A stretch of DNA of 64,000 nucleotides. It comes from Boseongicola sp. SB0665_bin_10. Lineage in GTDB: Bacteria; Pseudomonadota; Alphaproteobacteria; Rhodobacterales; Rhodobacteraceae. The position numbers and the translations under genes are program-made. Shown in pieces: positions 38,415-46,842 of this stretch; position 1 is the first letter of the stretch; every line of letters starts with the position of its first letter. The stretch covers positions 1 through 64,000 of the forward strand of contig VXSG01000050.1 in assembly GCA_009838075.1 (NCBI GenBank). The letters run 5' to 3'. Under the pieces are notes generated by a model. It ran no database searches. It was not told the origin of the DNA and saw only the letters and a program-made list of their open reading frames with translations.

Positions 38415-39709
38415 GTGACCTCCACCCAGGTCTCCATGCCGGTGGTGGCGTGTCCGAGCATGTGGCAGTGCAACAGCCATTTTCCAGGGTTGCCGAAGAC
38501 GCAAATGATGTCTCGGCTTGCCCTCGCGTCGACCAGCGTCGTATCGCGAAGCGGGCCCGGCTTGCCGCCACCGTCGACCTCGTGGAAATGTTGGCCATGG
38601 AGGTGAATGCCATGAGGGAAAGACGTGTCGTTCACCAGGGTCATTCCGACCACGGTTCCTTGTTGAACCTCGAACCACGGCTCATCCGGCAATCCTGACA
38701 CCCCGTTGAAGGACCAAATGTCATCGCCAGGATGTTGCCCTCCCATGGCTCCGCCCTGCATCCTCAAGGTCACATGCATGTCCTCATCGCCGTTGGTTGT
38801 CGCAACGTCGTTCGGCGGCAGGGGGACGATCGGCGATGTTCGCGGGGAAGGGTTCGATCCTGCCGCATCGATGGTTGCCAAGGGATATTGTTCATGGCCG
38901 GTCCAGAAGCTGAACTCTATGTTGCCTGCAACGTCGGCGATGATGTCCGCACGTTGCGCTGGCGCAAGATGGATCGTGTCAATGGGCTCGACTTTCTTGA
39001 GCGGCATTCCGTCCAGGGCGACCAGGTTGCCCTCAACCCCGCCAATGTCGACGGGAAACACCCGGGCATTGGCGACGTTGATCAACCGGAGCCGAACGCG
39101 GTTTCCCTTGAGTGTCGAAGATTGTGAGACAATTGCCTTCGCGTAGTTCCCCAGGCGGCCTGCGTGGGAGAAATGGAACATCGAATTGAAGTCGTCGCGA
39201 AGTTCCCCGTCTTGCTCCAGCCACCAGTCGTCGATCATGACAATGATGTCTGCATCAACGTCCGGCGGTTCCCGCTCCTCCACGATCAGCGGCCCGTAGA
39301 GTCCCATTGCGACCTGTTGCCAGGAGCGGCTGTGCGAGTGGTACCAGAAGGTGCCTGCGTCGGGCGTGACGAATCGATATTCGAAGTCCTCTCCATCAGG
39401 GACGGCGTCTTGCGTCAGGCCCGGAACTCCATCCATCGCGTTGTCGATCCGGATGCCATGCCAGTGGACCGACGAAGGTTCACCAGTCCGGTTCTCGAAA
39501 TTCACGTGGAGCTCGTCACCCTGCCTGACCCGAAGAACCGGACCCGGCGTGCCCCCGTTGAAGCCGAGCGACGGGGTGGTGCCAGATCCTTCCGGCAATA
39601 TCTGTGCAACAACGGGTTCGGCAGTGAGCCTCTCCCTGTTGGCCTTGCTCCAGGTCGGAACGAGGGTCGCTGCCGCCGAAGCAAGGAGGGTTCGTCTCGA
39701 TAGTGGCAT
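38411..39709 (-). CDS. Multicopper oxidase (laccase-like, Tat-exported)
   Basis: This 432-residue exported oxidase has an N-terminal Tat-like signal (PLSRRTLLASAAATLV). All four copper-binding blocks are visible: SVHWHGIR, FWYHSHSRS, FPHGIHLHGQHFHEV and LLHCHMLGHATTGM. They give the type 1, 2 and 3 copper ligands, so the active site looks complete. The gene is flanked on both sides by c-type cytochrome genes on the same strand (2 bp to the upstream one, four-base overlap with the downstream one). The enzyme probably transfers electrons between copper and haem proteins or oxidises Cu(I)/Fe(II)/Mn(II). Substrate unknown. Confidence 0.9.
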   Translation of the reverse strand: MPLSRRTLLASAAATLVPTWSKANRERLTAEPVVAQILPEGSGTTPSLGFNGGTPGPVLRVRQGDELHVNFENRTGEPSSVHWHGIRIDNAMDGVPGLTQDAVPDGEDFEYRFVTPDAGTFWYHSHSRSWQQVAMGLYGPLIVEEREPPDVDADIIVMIDDWWLEQDGELRDDFNSMFHFSHAGRLGNYAKAIVSQSSTLKGNRVRLRLINVANARVFPVDIGGVEGNLVALDGMPLKKVEPIDTIHLAPAQRADIIADVAGNIEFSFWTGHEQYPLATIDAAGSNPSPRTSPIVPLPPNDVATTNGDEDMHVTLRMQGGAMGGQHPGDDIWSFNGVSGLPDEPWFEVQQGTVVGMTLVNDTSFPHGIHLHGQHFHEVDGGGKPGPLRDTTLVDARASRDIICVFGNPGKWLLHCHMLGHATTGMETWVEVT

Positions 39710-39711
39710 GC

Positions 39712-40148
39712 CTACTCACGATAGGCCGAGTGACATGACCTGCAACTTGAACCAAGGCTGCTCATCGCGGGTCCAAGGTCTTCCGGGCCGGCAATGGAAG
39801 TTGACAGGCCAATCGCAATGCTCTCAAGTTCGGACGCTCTCGCACTGAAGTCCTCGAAGTCGGTCCATATCTCCGGCCTTGCCTCCGAGCTGGGGTCGGT
39901 TTCGTTCGCTTCAAACAAATCTGGAATGGCGGCGGCGTGGCTCGCGATGGCCGCTGCCGCAGCCCTGGCCGCCTTCGCGTCGAACTCTGCCGCTCCCCTT
40001 GCCATCATCCCAAGGGTCTTCATGTTTTCGGAAATTGCACTCATTGCGGCCATCTGGCCATGACGGCCGGATTCTGAACGCCCTGATGCGCCAAGGCGGC
40101 GGTTGCGGCAATGAGCACTGTTCCCAGCGCGATGTATCGCATTTGCAT
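39712..40148 (-). pseudogene. Class II cytochrome c (c'/c556 type), frameshifted
   Basis: The gene begins at ATG 40148 behind a strong AGGAGA and first encodes a signal peptide (MQMRYIALGTVLIAATAALA) followed by HQGVQNPAVMAR. This frame then stops at 40041. The body of the protein continues in another frame: MAAMSAISENMKTLGMMARG, ending with the haem site CRSCHSAYRE. Adding one base at about 40053 joins the two halves into a normal c' cytochrome. Either it is a recent pseudogene or the sequence has an error here. The stop is 2 bp before the multicopper oxidase start, so it belonged to the same operon. Confidence 0.8.
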
Positions 40149-40164
40149 TCTTGTCTCCTCGCAA

Positions 40165-40470
40165 TCAGGTGATGCCGCCAGCCCTCCGCGACTCCTGCAC
40201 ATGGGCAATGATCATGGCGGCATCGTCACGTGGCAGGCCCTCGACCGAGGCATGTTCCCGAACCGCCAGTGGCGCTGCCGGACGCCCGTTGCCACGGCCC
40301 GCGAAAAGGGTTCGGCATCCGCGATGTGATGGCTCGCAGGTCTTTTGAGCCAGTGACAGGGCTACATCCTTGCTTCCAGCCGCATTGACCCCGGTGCGGC
40401 CTTGGCACCTGGCTTCAAGCGCCACCCTCCCGAACAGAGCAACGGAGGACGGTGCCTCCGGAACCGCAAT
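40165..40470 (-). pseudogene. Degraded monohaem c-type cytochrome
   Basis: The C-terminal end, GLPRDDAAMIIAHVQESRR, is that of a small cytochrome c. Upstream in another frame lies HHIADAEPFSRAVATGVRQ, then HWRFGNMP, the distal-ligand region of these proteins. Two shifts, near 40325-40332 and near 40247, separate the frames; one base restored at 40247 gives NMPPVEGLPRDD. The haem motif is lost: where CARCHG would be expected, the sequence reads EARCQG before RTGVNAAG. It lies 16 bp upstream of the frameshifted cytochrome c' gene. The 5' boundary is uncertain. Confidence 0.7.
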
Positions 40471-41257
40471 TCTCAACGGCAATGCCTCCGTTTGGTCAAG
40501 AGCGAGTGGGACCCGATCGCCTGGGCGTGCGCTCAACCGGGAGGTCAAGCCGCCCGTTCCCTCGAGGACAACGAAAAACAGCGGTGTCTGCATTCGAGCT
40601 TCCGTAGTGTCATCAGTCTTCTAGAGCTTCCATCGACTGGAAGGTCAAGCAACGAGCCATGACGCTTGCGCGAGCATCCCCTTTGCGGCACCGGCCAACA
40701 TCGGACTTTCTGTCGACGACACGAAACTCGCGGGAGCAATGCAGTTTGTACCGATGCGAGCAGGATTCAGTTCGCACCCAGCGACGTGGACCGCATTGAA
40801 GACGCCGACGGACCCGGTCCATGCCGCGAACAAGGCCTTCGGTGCTCCCCCCCCCGAAAGTCGGCCGCCACGCCTCGAACGGAATCCGCGAATCGTTTTG
40901 GGGGCTCGGTCACTTCGCTCGAAGTTGGCGCTTTGGCTCCTGGAAAGAAGTTGATGATGACCATTTGGGGCAAAGCGCGGCGCAGACCTTGGGACCGCCG
41001 CTCTTCGGCATTCAATTCATGATTGTGAAAATGTGTCTGGCGCGGCAGGGGTCTCAAGGCCCAAGCGGGCCCAGCGTTCATTGAATCCGGTCCGATCTGC
41101 CCAGCAGACGGGACTTTCGGGCTGCATTTACCAACTGTCGGCTTCGGACACGGATCCGAATTCATTTCGGGGTCGCTGTCTGGGCTGGATTGATGGCCTT
41201 CGAGCGACGGCGACCACGTTCGGCCTTGCCGTCGAAATTCGAGGCTCCTTCTGGCAA
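40471..41257. other. Non-coding stretch with a C9 tract
   Basis: About 790 bp between the cytochrome block and the binding-protein gene with no convincing gene on either strand. It contains a run of nine C at about 40847-40855 that is not part of a recognisable coding frame. More decayed sequence may be present, but I could not identify it. Confidence 0.45.
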
Positions 41258-41298
41258 AGACGACGGCGCTGCCGAAGCAACGCCGTCTCGTCCTTTTT
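41258..41298. terminator. UUCG-loop hairpin terminator downstream of the sugar-binding protein gene
   Basis: An 11-bp stem (GACGGCGTTGC on the minus strand against GCAGCGCCGTC) closes a TTCG tetraloop. On the plus strand it is followed by a T6 run, and on the minus strand by GTCTTT. It lies 20 bp beyond the binding-protein stop codon. It should end the minus-strand cyclitol operon and block read-through from the other side. Confidence 0.7.
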
Positions 41299-41307
41299 TG
41301 CCGGATC

Positions 41308-42288
41308 CTACTGCACGCAGGTGTCGATGTTGTCGTTGTCGCAAACATCGAGGCCGGTGTAGATCGGATCGTCGACCGACTTGCCCTCTACAATGTCCTT
41401 CAGGACGTACATGGCCTTGTAGCCCATCTCGTAGGGACGCTGTCCGACAAGGCCGTTGCCCAGACCGTCTCTGGTCTGCTCAAGTTGCATCGGCAAGGTG
41501 TCGGCCACGACGATGGTCAGTTCACCCGCGTCCATCTTGGCCTTGTAGGGTTCTGCAGCCTGACGGTAAGCGTTGTCAAACCACTGGGTGAAGGCGCCGG
41601 TGGAGAGGAAGGCGGTCAAGTCGGAGTTCGCTGCCAGAATGTCGGTCATGCCCTGTACGGCAACATTGCCGTCGTCATTCGTGATCAGCGGGCAGCCTGA
41701 AATCTCGGTCCAGCCGCCTTCACCAGAGAGCGCCTTGCCCGGAGGGGTGCCCGTGTCCATTCCGGCCAGCGTGTCACGCGCACCTTTCAGGCGCTCGTTG
41801 TGGTTTGCCGCCGCTGCGCCGCCTGTCTGCAGGCAGATGGTCCCGCCGTCCGCGTGACGGGCCTGAACCAGCTTTGCCAGGTTCACGCCGATGTCGTAGT
41901 TGTTGGTGCCGACATATGTCGTCCGCAAGCCGGCGTCTTCAGGCAACAGGTCCGAATCCCACGTCATCACCGGAATGCCAGCGGCGACAGCTGCCTCCAG
42001 CACCTTGCCCATTGCAGGTGCGTTGGATGGAGCCACAGCGATTCCGTCGACACCCTTGGTGATAAGGTCCTGCACGATCTGAATCTGTTCAAGCTCCGTG
42101 TGCTCGCCGGGGCCGATATATTCGCAGGTGACGTCCGCCAGCTCTTCCTGAGCCTGGTAACAGCCGTCACGTGCCAGATCGAAGAACGGGTTGTTCATTG
42201 CCTTGGGTACCAATGCGAAGGTGTATTCGGCCGAAGCCATCACCGGCGTCAGCGCAGCCAATGCGGTTACAGTCAACAGTCTCTTCAT
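41308..42288 (-). CDS. Sugar/cyclitol ABC transporter substrate-binding protein
   Basis: This 326-residue periplasmic protein of the ribose/galactose-binding class I family opens with the signal peptide MKRLLTVTALAALTPVMASA. It contains TFALVPKAMNNPFFDLARDG near the N terminus of the mature protein and the hinge/ligand-binding segment GIPVMTWDSDLL. ATG 42288 follows GGAGG. Several cysteines (GCYQAQ, CEYIG, and VCDNDNIDTC at the C terminus) could form disulfides. The gene is last in the operon, after its permease (40 bp gap), an unusual position. The ligand is probably an inositol-type polyol because of the neighbours. Confidence 0.85.
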   Translation of the reverse strand: MKRLLTVTALAALTPVMASAEYTFALVPKAMNNPFFDLARDGCYQAQEELADVTCEYIGPGEHTELEQIQIVQDLITKGVDGIAVAPSNAPAMGKVLEAAVAAGIPVMTWDSDLLPEDAGLRTTYVGTNNYDIGVNLAKLVQARHADGGTICLQTGGAAAANHNERLKGARDTLAGMDTGTPPGKALSGEGGWTEISGCPLITNDDGNVAVQGMTDILAANSDLTAFLSTGAFTQWFDNAYRQAAEPYKAKMDAGELTIVVADTLPMQLEQTRDGLGNGLVGQRPYEMGYKAMYVLKDIVEGKSVDDPIYTGLDVCDNDNIDTCVQ

Positions 42289-42328
42289 TTTAAGCCTCCA
42301 TGAGAATCGAAGAGTTGGATTAGGGAGG

Positions 42329-43351
42329 TCACTTCCCCCCGCGATTGCGGATCTGTTCCAGAAGCACTGCAAGAATGAGGAACAGCCCCACAAAGAACTG
42401 CTGCCAAAGCGCCGGGATGCCGGCGAGTAGCAGCGAGTTTCGAATGAGCTCGATCAGGGCGGCGCCAATGGGTGCGCCAAGCGCGAAGACGATGCCGCCC
42501 ATGAGATTGGCGCCACCGATCACGGTTGCCGCGATTACGGTCAACTCCCAGGTGAAGCCCATGCCATTGGTTACCGAACCGGTGTAGCCCACGAAGAGGA
42601 ATGCCGAGAGCCCAGCACACAGCGAGCAAACGACATATACTGAGACGACGATGCGTTCTACCGGGATGCCGGCAAGCTTGGCCGCATGTGCGTTGCCGCC
42701 GATGGCGATGACCCAGCGACCCCAGGTGGTGAAGCGCCAAACCCACCAGAATGCTGCCGTCAGGACGATGAGGATCCAGACCACATTGGGCACGCCCAGA
42801 ACGCTTTCACCCCCGATCCATTCAAAAAGATCCTGATCGGGACCGAACTGGTAGATCATCTGGTTGTTGGAAACGACACGCGCCAGAGAAACGACGATTG
42901 ACAGCATGCCGAGCGTGACGACGAACGGCGGCATCCGGAGATAGGCGATTAGAATGCCGTTCACCAAGCCTACGGCCGTGGCGACCAGCATGCAGCCCAG
43001 GAACCCAAGTTCGATGCCATAGCCGGCCTGCATGATCAGGCCGGTTACAATTCCGGTCAGGCCAACCAACGATCCGACGCTGAGGTCAATGCCTGCTGTG
43101 CAAATCACGGCGGACATGCCCAGCGCCATGATCCCGAAAAACGCCATGTTGCGCGTGATGTTGAACATGTTGCGCTCGGTCATGAACGCGTCAGAGACGA
43201 AGCTCATGACCAGCCCAAGCGCCACGAGCGCAAGGAATACCCAGAAGGGCTGCGTGCGCAGGATCGCCCCAAAGCCCGACACCTCCTGCCGTGAGGTGAT
43301 GCTTTCATCAATTGCGGCGTGATCTTCTTGGCTTTGCTTCGAATTGGTCAT
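42329..43351 (-). CDS. Sugar ABC transporter permease (RbsC/FrcC type)
   Basis: This 340-residue integral membrane protein has about eight to ten hydrophobic segments. It has the ABC-2/BPD-type marks GIDLSVGSLVGL, RMPPFVVTLGML, and the EAA-like loop GNAHAAKLAGIPVERI. It forms the channel for the binding protein and ATPase on either side. Its start overlaps the ATPase stop by four bases (ATGA-type), so the two are coupled. Confidence 0.9.
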   Translation of the reverse strand: MTNSKQSQEDHAAIDESITSRQEVSGFGAILRTQPFWVFLALVALGLVMSFVSDAFMTERNMFNITRNMAFFGIMALGMSAVICTAGIDLSVGSLVGLTGIVTGLIMQAGYGIELGFLGCMLVATAVGLVNGILIAYLRMPPFVVTLGMLSIVVSLARVVSNNQMIYQFGPDQDLFEWIGGESVLGVPNVVWILIVLTAAFWWVWRFTTWGRWVIAIGGNAHAAKLAGIPVERIVVSVYVVCSLCAGLSAFLFVGYTGSVTNGMGFTWELTVIAATVIGGANLMGGIVFALGAPIGAALIELIRNSLLLAGIPALWQQFFVGLFLILAVLLEQIRNRGGK

Positions 43352-44088
43352 GCTGCTTCAATCGCCCCGATGATGAGCCCGGTCACTTCTTCCGGGGTGG
43401 TTTCGCTGATGCGCTTGTCGGCCACCTTGGCGCCGCGCCGCAAGACGGCCACGCGGTCGCAGACTTCGAAGACGTCGGGCATCCTGTGGGAGACGAGGAT
43501 CACGGCATGGCCCGTGTCCTTTAGCTGATGGATCAGGGCCAGGACCTCCTTGACCTGGCGAACCGAGATCGCCGCGGTGGGCTCGTCCATCAGAACCAGT
43601 TTCGGATCCGACAGGCGCGTCCGCGCGATAGCCACGGCCTGCCGCTGGCCTCCTGACATTTGCCGAACCAGGTCGCGCGGGCGTGTTTCTGATCTGAGTT
43701 CCGTAAAGAGCTCGCCTGCACGCCTGTACATTGCAGCGTAGTCAAGCATCGAGAATGGCCCGGCCCGCTTCTTTAGTTCGCGACCGAGGAACACGTTGGC
43801 CCCTGCAGTCAGGTTGTCGCAAAGCGCGAGATCCTGGTAAACGATTTCGACTCCTGCCTCCCGCGCATCAATGGGCTTGTGAAACTCGACCGAATTGCCT
43901 TCGATTCTTATTTTCCCCGACGTCGGAAGGAAGTTCCCGGCGACTATTTTCATGAGCGTGGACTTGCCCGCGCCATTGTCTCCCATCAGCCCGACAGCTT
44001 CACCACGCGCGACATCAAGGTCCACGCCCTGCAAGGCATGGATCGCGCCAAAGTTCTTGGTGATGCTCCTGATCTCCAAAAGGCTCAT
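43348..44088 (-). CDS. Sugar ABC transporter ATPase, single nucleotide-binding domain
   Basis: This 246-residue ATPase has Walker A GDNGAGKST, signature SGGQRQAVAIAR, Walker B LVLMDEPTAA and the switch His in VSHRM. It has a single domain, unlike RbsA-type ATPases of about 500 residues with tandem domains; fructose-type (FrcA-like) importers have this short form. ATG 44088 follows GAGGGGGG. It sits 19 bp after the Gfo/Idh/MocA gene and probably works as a homodimer. Confidence 0.9.
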   Translation of the reverse strand: MSLLEIRSITKNFGAIHALQGVDLDVARGEAVGLMGDNGAGKSTLMKIVAGNFLPTSGKIRIEGNSVEFHKPIDAREAGVEIVYQDLALCDNLTAGANVFLGRELKKRAGPFSMLDYAAMYRRAGELFTELRSETRPRDLVRQMSGGQRQAVAIARTRLSDPKLVLMDEPTAAISVRQVKEVLALIHQLKDTGHAVILVSHRMPDVFEVCDRVAVLRRGAKVADKRISETTPEEVTGLIIGAIEAA

Positions 44089-44107
44089 TTTGCCCCCCTC
44101 TCGCGCT

Positions 44108-45124
44108 TCATGTTTCCTGTCCGGCTCTCGCGTAGAGCGCTGGCATTTTCGCCAGCTCGACGCCAACGCGGGCTCCGGTTTCCAACGACGCAACTCCGGC
44201 TTCCGCAACGGCAGTCGCGCAGTAGCCGTCCCAAGCGTTGGCCGCTGCCGGATCCGGCCTCTCGGCAACCACGCCGTTCAACCATGCCTTGTTCTGCCGC
44301 CGATAGGCTTCCGCAAAGCGCGGCCGCCAATCCTCGGCGTATCGCTTGGTCGACTGCAGAGCCAGGTCGTAACTGGCGTGCACGGGTGTTTCGAGACTGA
44401 CCGATCCCCGGTCGCCTACCAGTTCGCCCCTGACGTCATAGCCATAGGCAGCATTGTTGTTCACTTCGATGCTCACAAGCTGGCCGTCGACGGTTTCCAG
44501 AACCATCATGACGGGCGCAATCTCCGTTGCCCCTTTCCCTTGGAAGGCGGTGACGGACATGTATTCGGTGCCGAGAACGTAGCGGCCTATGTCGATTTCA
44601 TGTGGTGCCGAATTGGAGATGGCCATTCGGCCCGTGAACCAATCCGGGGCTTCCACGTTGCGATGGAAGTTGTGCATCATAACCGCCTTGCCTAAGGCAC
44701 CTTCGTCAAACGCGGCCTTCATTGCAACATAGGACTCATCGAAGCGACGCATGAATCCTGTATGGATCAAGCGGCGTCCAGCCTGAACTTCGGCCGCAAT
44801 CACCTCGAGGCACTCCCTGGACGCGGGAGCGAGCGGCTTCTCGCAGAGTGCCGGCTTGGCCGCCTGGATCGCGGCAATGGCCAAGGGTGCATGGGTCTCG
44901 TCCGGGCTCGCAATCAGCACCGCGTCGACGTCCTTGCGCACGACGGTTTCCATGGCGCCGGTCGCGGCGTCCGAGGCCCCCAGCGCATCGGCGACGCTGC
45001 GCGCACGGTCCTCTCTTGCGTCGCAGACGACCTGCAAATGCGCGCCGGGCAGGTCCTCGGCCACGATCCGGGCGTGATCGCTTCCCATGACACCGGCTCC
45101 TATGACGGCGACGCGCACGCTCAT
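44108..45124 (-). CDS. Gfo/Idh/MocA-family oxidoreductase (inositol dehydrogenase-like)
   Basis: This 338-residue NAD(P)-dependent dehydrogenase has an N-terminal Rossmann domain starting VRVAVIGAGVMGSDHAR. It also has the family motif ALCEKPLAP with the catalytic Lys near residue 96, and the active-site HEIDIGRYVLG in the C-terminal domain. It is likely to oxidise an inositol-type cyclitol to an inosose or the reverse. Four bp separate it from the SDR gene upstream. It is one of four Gfo/Idh/MocA proteins in this locus, probably specialised for different stereoisomers. Confidence 0.87.
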   Translation of the reverse strand: MSVRVAVIGAGVMGSDHARIVAEDLPGAHLQVVCDAREDRARSVADALGASDAATGAMETVVRKDVDAVLIASPDETHAPLAIAAIQAAKPALCEKPLAPASRECLEVIAAEVQAGRRLIHTGFMRRFDESYVAMKAAFDEGALGKAVMMHNFHRNVEAPDWFTGRMAISNSAPHEIDIGRYVLGTEYMSVTAFQGKGATEIAPVMMVLETVDGQLVSIEVNNNAAYGYDVRGELVGDRGSVSLETPVHASYDLALQSTKRYAEDWRPRFAEAYRRQNKAWLNGVVAERPDPAAANAWDGYCATAVAEAGVASLETGARVGVELAKMPALYARAGQET

Positions 45125-45128
45125 GTTC

Positions 45129-45944
45129 CTACCCGGTCAGCTTCTCGGCCGGACCGGGAGCCTGGCCATCGTAGCCGCCCCAGACCGATTGATCGAAGTG
45201 GATGACCGATCCCGTCATCATCCCGCTGTCGTCCGATGCCAGGAACAACACCGCTCGGGCGACCTCCTCAGGGTCGAGAAGCCGTCCGAAGGGGAGACCG
45301 GCGTTCGCCTTGGCTTCCCAGTCAGGATCGCCCGACTCCTCGAGCTGCAGAGCCCGTTCGTGGTCCGACGCCATCCACCCGATGTCCAGCTGGTTCACTT
45401 GCACGCGGTTTCGCATGAGCGCGTAGCCGGCGCTTCGGGTCAGGGTGGAGAGTGCAGCCTTGGACGCGCAATACGGCGCGATGAAGGGCTGTCCCGCCCG
45501 CGACGAGGTCGAGCCGATGTTGACGATCCGCCCTCCAGCGCCTTCGCGTTCCATGATCTTGACCGCATCCTGCATCAGGAAGAACGGCGCACGGGCGTTG
45601 ACGGCGAACATGGCGTCGAAGAGCTCGGGCGTGGTGTTCAGAAGGTTCCCGCGATCGGTCAGGCCGGCCGCGTTCACCAGGATGTCCACGCGCCCAAACC
45701 TTGCGTCTGCAGCAGGGATGATCGCCCGGACGTCCTCGATCTCTCCAAGATCCGCGGCAACCATCTCAACCGCCACTCCGGTGTCGCTTGTGATGGCATC
45801 GGCCAGTTTCTGGCCTTTCTCCACCCCGCGCCCGACGATGACCATGCCTTCCGCCCCCGCCCTCGCGAAGAGACGCGCGATCGCGGCGCCAAGTCCCTGG
45901 GTGCCACCGGTAATGACGGCGACCTTGTCGTCGATGCGGTTCAT
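45129..45944 (-). CDS. Short-chain dehydrogenase/reductase in cyclitol operon
   Basis: This 271-residue classical SDR has TGGTQGLGAAIAR (TGxxxGxG), NAAGLTDRGN, the catalytic Ser in IVNIGSTSSRAG and Tyr-x3-Lys in PYCASKAAL. It is probably NAD(P)H-dependent and may act on a cyclitol or a deoxy sugar acid. It overlaps iolE by four bases and is followed by the Gfo/Idh/MocA gene after four bp, so all are translated together. Confidence 0.87.
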   Translation of the reverse strand: MNRIDDKVAVITGGTQGLGAAIARLFARAGAEGMVIVGRGVEKGQKLADAITSDTGVAVEMVAADLGEIEDVRAIIPAADARFGRVDILVNAAGLTDRGNLLNTTPELFDAMFAVNARAPFFLMQDAVKIMEREGAGGRIVNIGSTSSRAGQPFIAPYCASKAALSTLTRSAGYALMRNRVQVNQLDIGWMASDHERALQLEESGDPDWEAKANAGLPFGRLLDPEEVARAVLFLASDDSGMMTGSVIHFDQSVWGGYDGQAPGPAEKLTG

Positions 45945-46837
45945 GCCACCACCTCGTAGCCTGCGGCCTTCAATGCCCGAAAGAGCTCCGTGCGGCCTTT
46001 CCTGGCCATCTCCAAGGGTGGATTGGCGACAGGGTCCTGCTCGGCCTCGATCACGAACCAGCCTTCATAGTCTCTTTCGGCAAGCGCCTTGGCAATGGCC
46101 TTGAAGTCCAGGGAGCCGTCGCCGGGCACCGTAAAGGCGCCTTTGACAACGGCGTCGAGAAAGGTCTCCTTCTCCCTGTCCAGGCCGTTCACCACGTCTG
46201 CGCGGATGTCCTTGGCATGCACATGGGCAATGCGCGCGTGATGGTTTTCTATCACGCGAAAGTTGTTGCCGCCGGCAAAGGCCATATGTCCCGTATCGAA
46301 GAGCAGTGGCACCGAGGAGTGCTTCATGAACAGGTCCAGTTCCTGTTCGGTTTCGACAGCGGCTGCCATGTGATGGTGGTAGGCCAGCGGCATGCCTTCC
46401 TTCGCGCACCAGTCCGCAAAGTCCGAAACCTTGCGCCCGTAGCTTGCCATTTCGTTTTCGTCCAGCTTCGGCTTTTGGGCCAGCGGCGTGTTTCGCTCCC
46501 CCTGAACCGAACGAGCCGTCTCGCCATAGACGATGCAGGGGGCGCTTGCCGCCTTGAAGAAGGCATGCTGTTCGGCGATCCGGTCCTTCTCAACCTCGAC
46601 GTCACCATCGAGCAGGACCCCCGAGAACCAGCCGCCACAGACCGAGATGCCGAATTTCTCGAGGATGGAGCCCAGCTCGGCCATGTTCATGGGAAACCGG
46701 CGGCCGGTTTCCATGCCCGTCAGACCTGCCTCGGATGCTTGGCGCAGGCATTCCTCGAGGCTGACGTCATCCGACAGTTCCGGGAGATCGTCGTTCCACC
46801 ATGCGATGGGCGCGATGCCAAGTTTGGCTTCAAGCAT
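45941..46837 (-). CDS. iolE: Myo-inosose-2 dehydratase (IolE)
   Basis: IolE dehydrates 2-keto-myo-inositol to 3D-(3,5/4)-trihydroxycyclohexane-1,2-dione. From ATG 46837 the protein has 298 residues with a xylose-isomerase-like TIM barrel. The family opening KLGIAPIAWWNDDLPEL is clear. Metal-binding positions are in YHHHMAAAVET and LFDTGHMAFAGG, and AHVHAKDIR and EAEQDPV are near the end. The frame opens far upstream inside iolD, but that part is a shadow. iolD ends 5 bp before. Confidence 0.93.
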   Translation of the reverse strand: MLEAKLGIAPIAWWNDDLPELSDDVSLEECLRQASEAGLTGMETGRRFPMNMAELGSILEKFGISVCGGWFSGVLLDGDVEVEKDRIAEQHAFFKAASAPCIVYGETARSVQGERNTPLAQKPKLDENEMASYGRKVSDFADWCAKEGMPLAYHHHMAAAVETEQELDLFMKHSSVPLLFDTGHMAFAGGNNFRVIENHHARIAHVHAKDIRADVVNGLDREKETFLDAVVKGAFTVPGDGSLDFKAIAKALAERDYEGWFVIEAEQDPVANPPLEMARKGRTELFRALKAAGYEVVA

Positions 46838-46842
46838 GCGGC

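Noticed and set aside
40821-41084. Open frame after the C9 tract as a possible phase-variable gene
   Set aside because: No recognisable protein, no ribosome-binding site, and the run is not inside a real gene, so phase variation is not supported.
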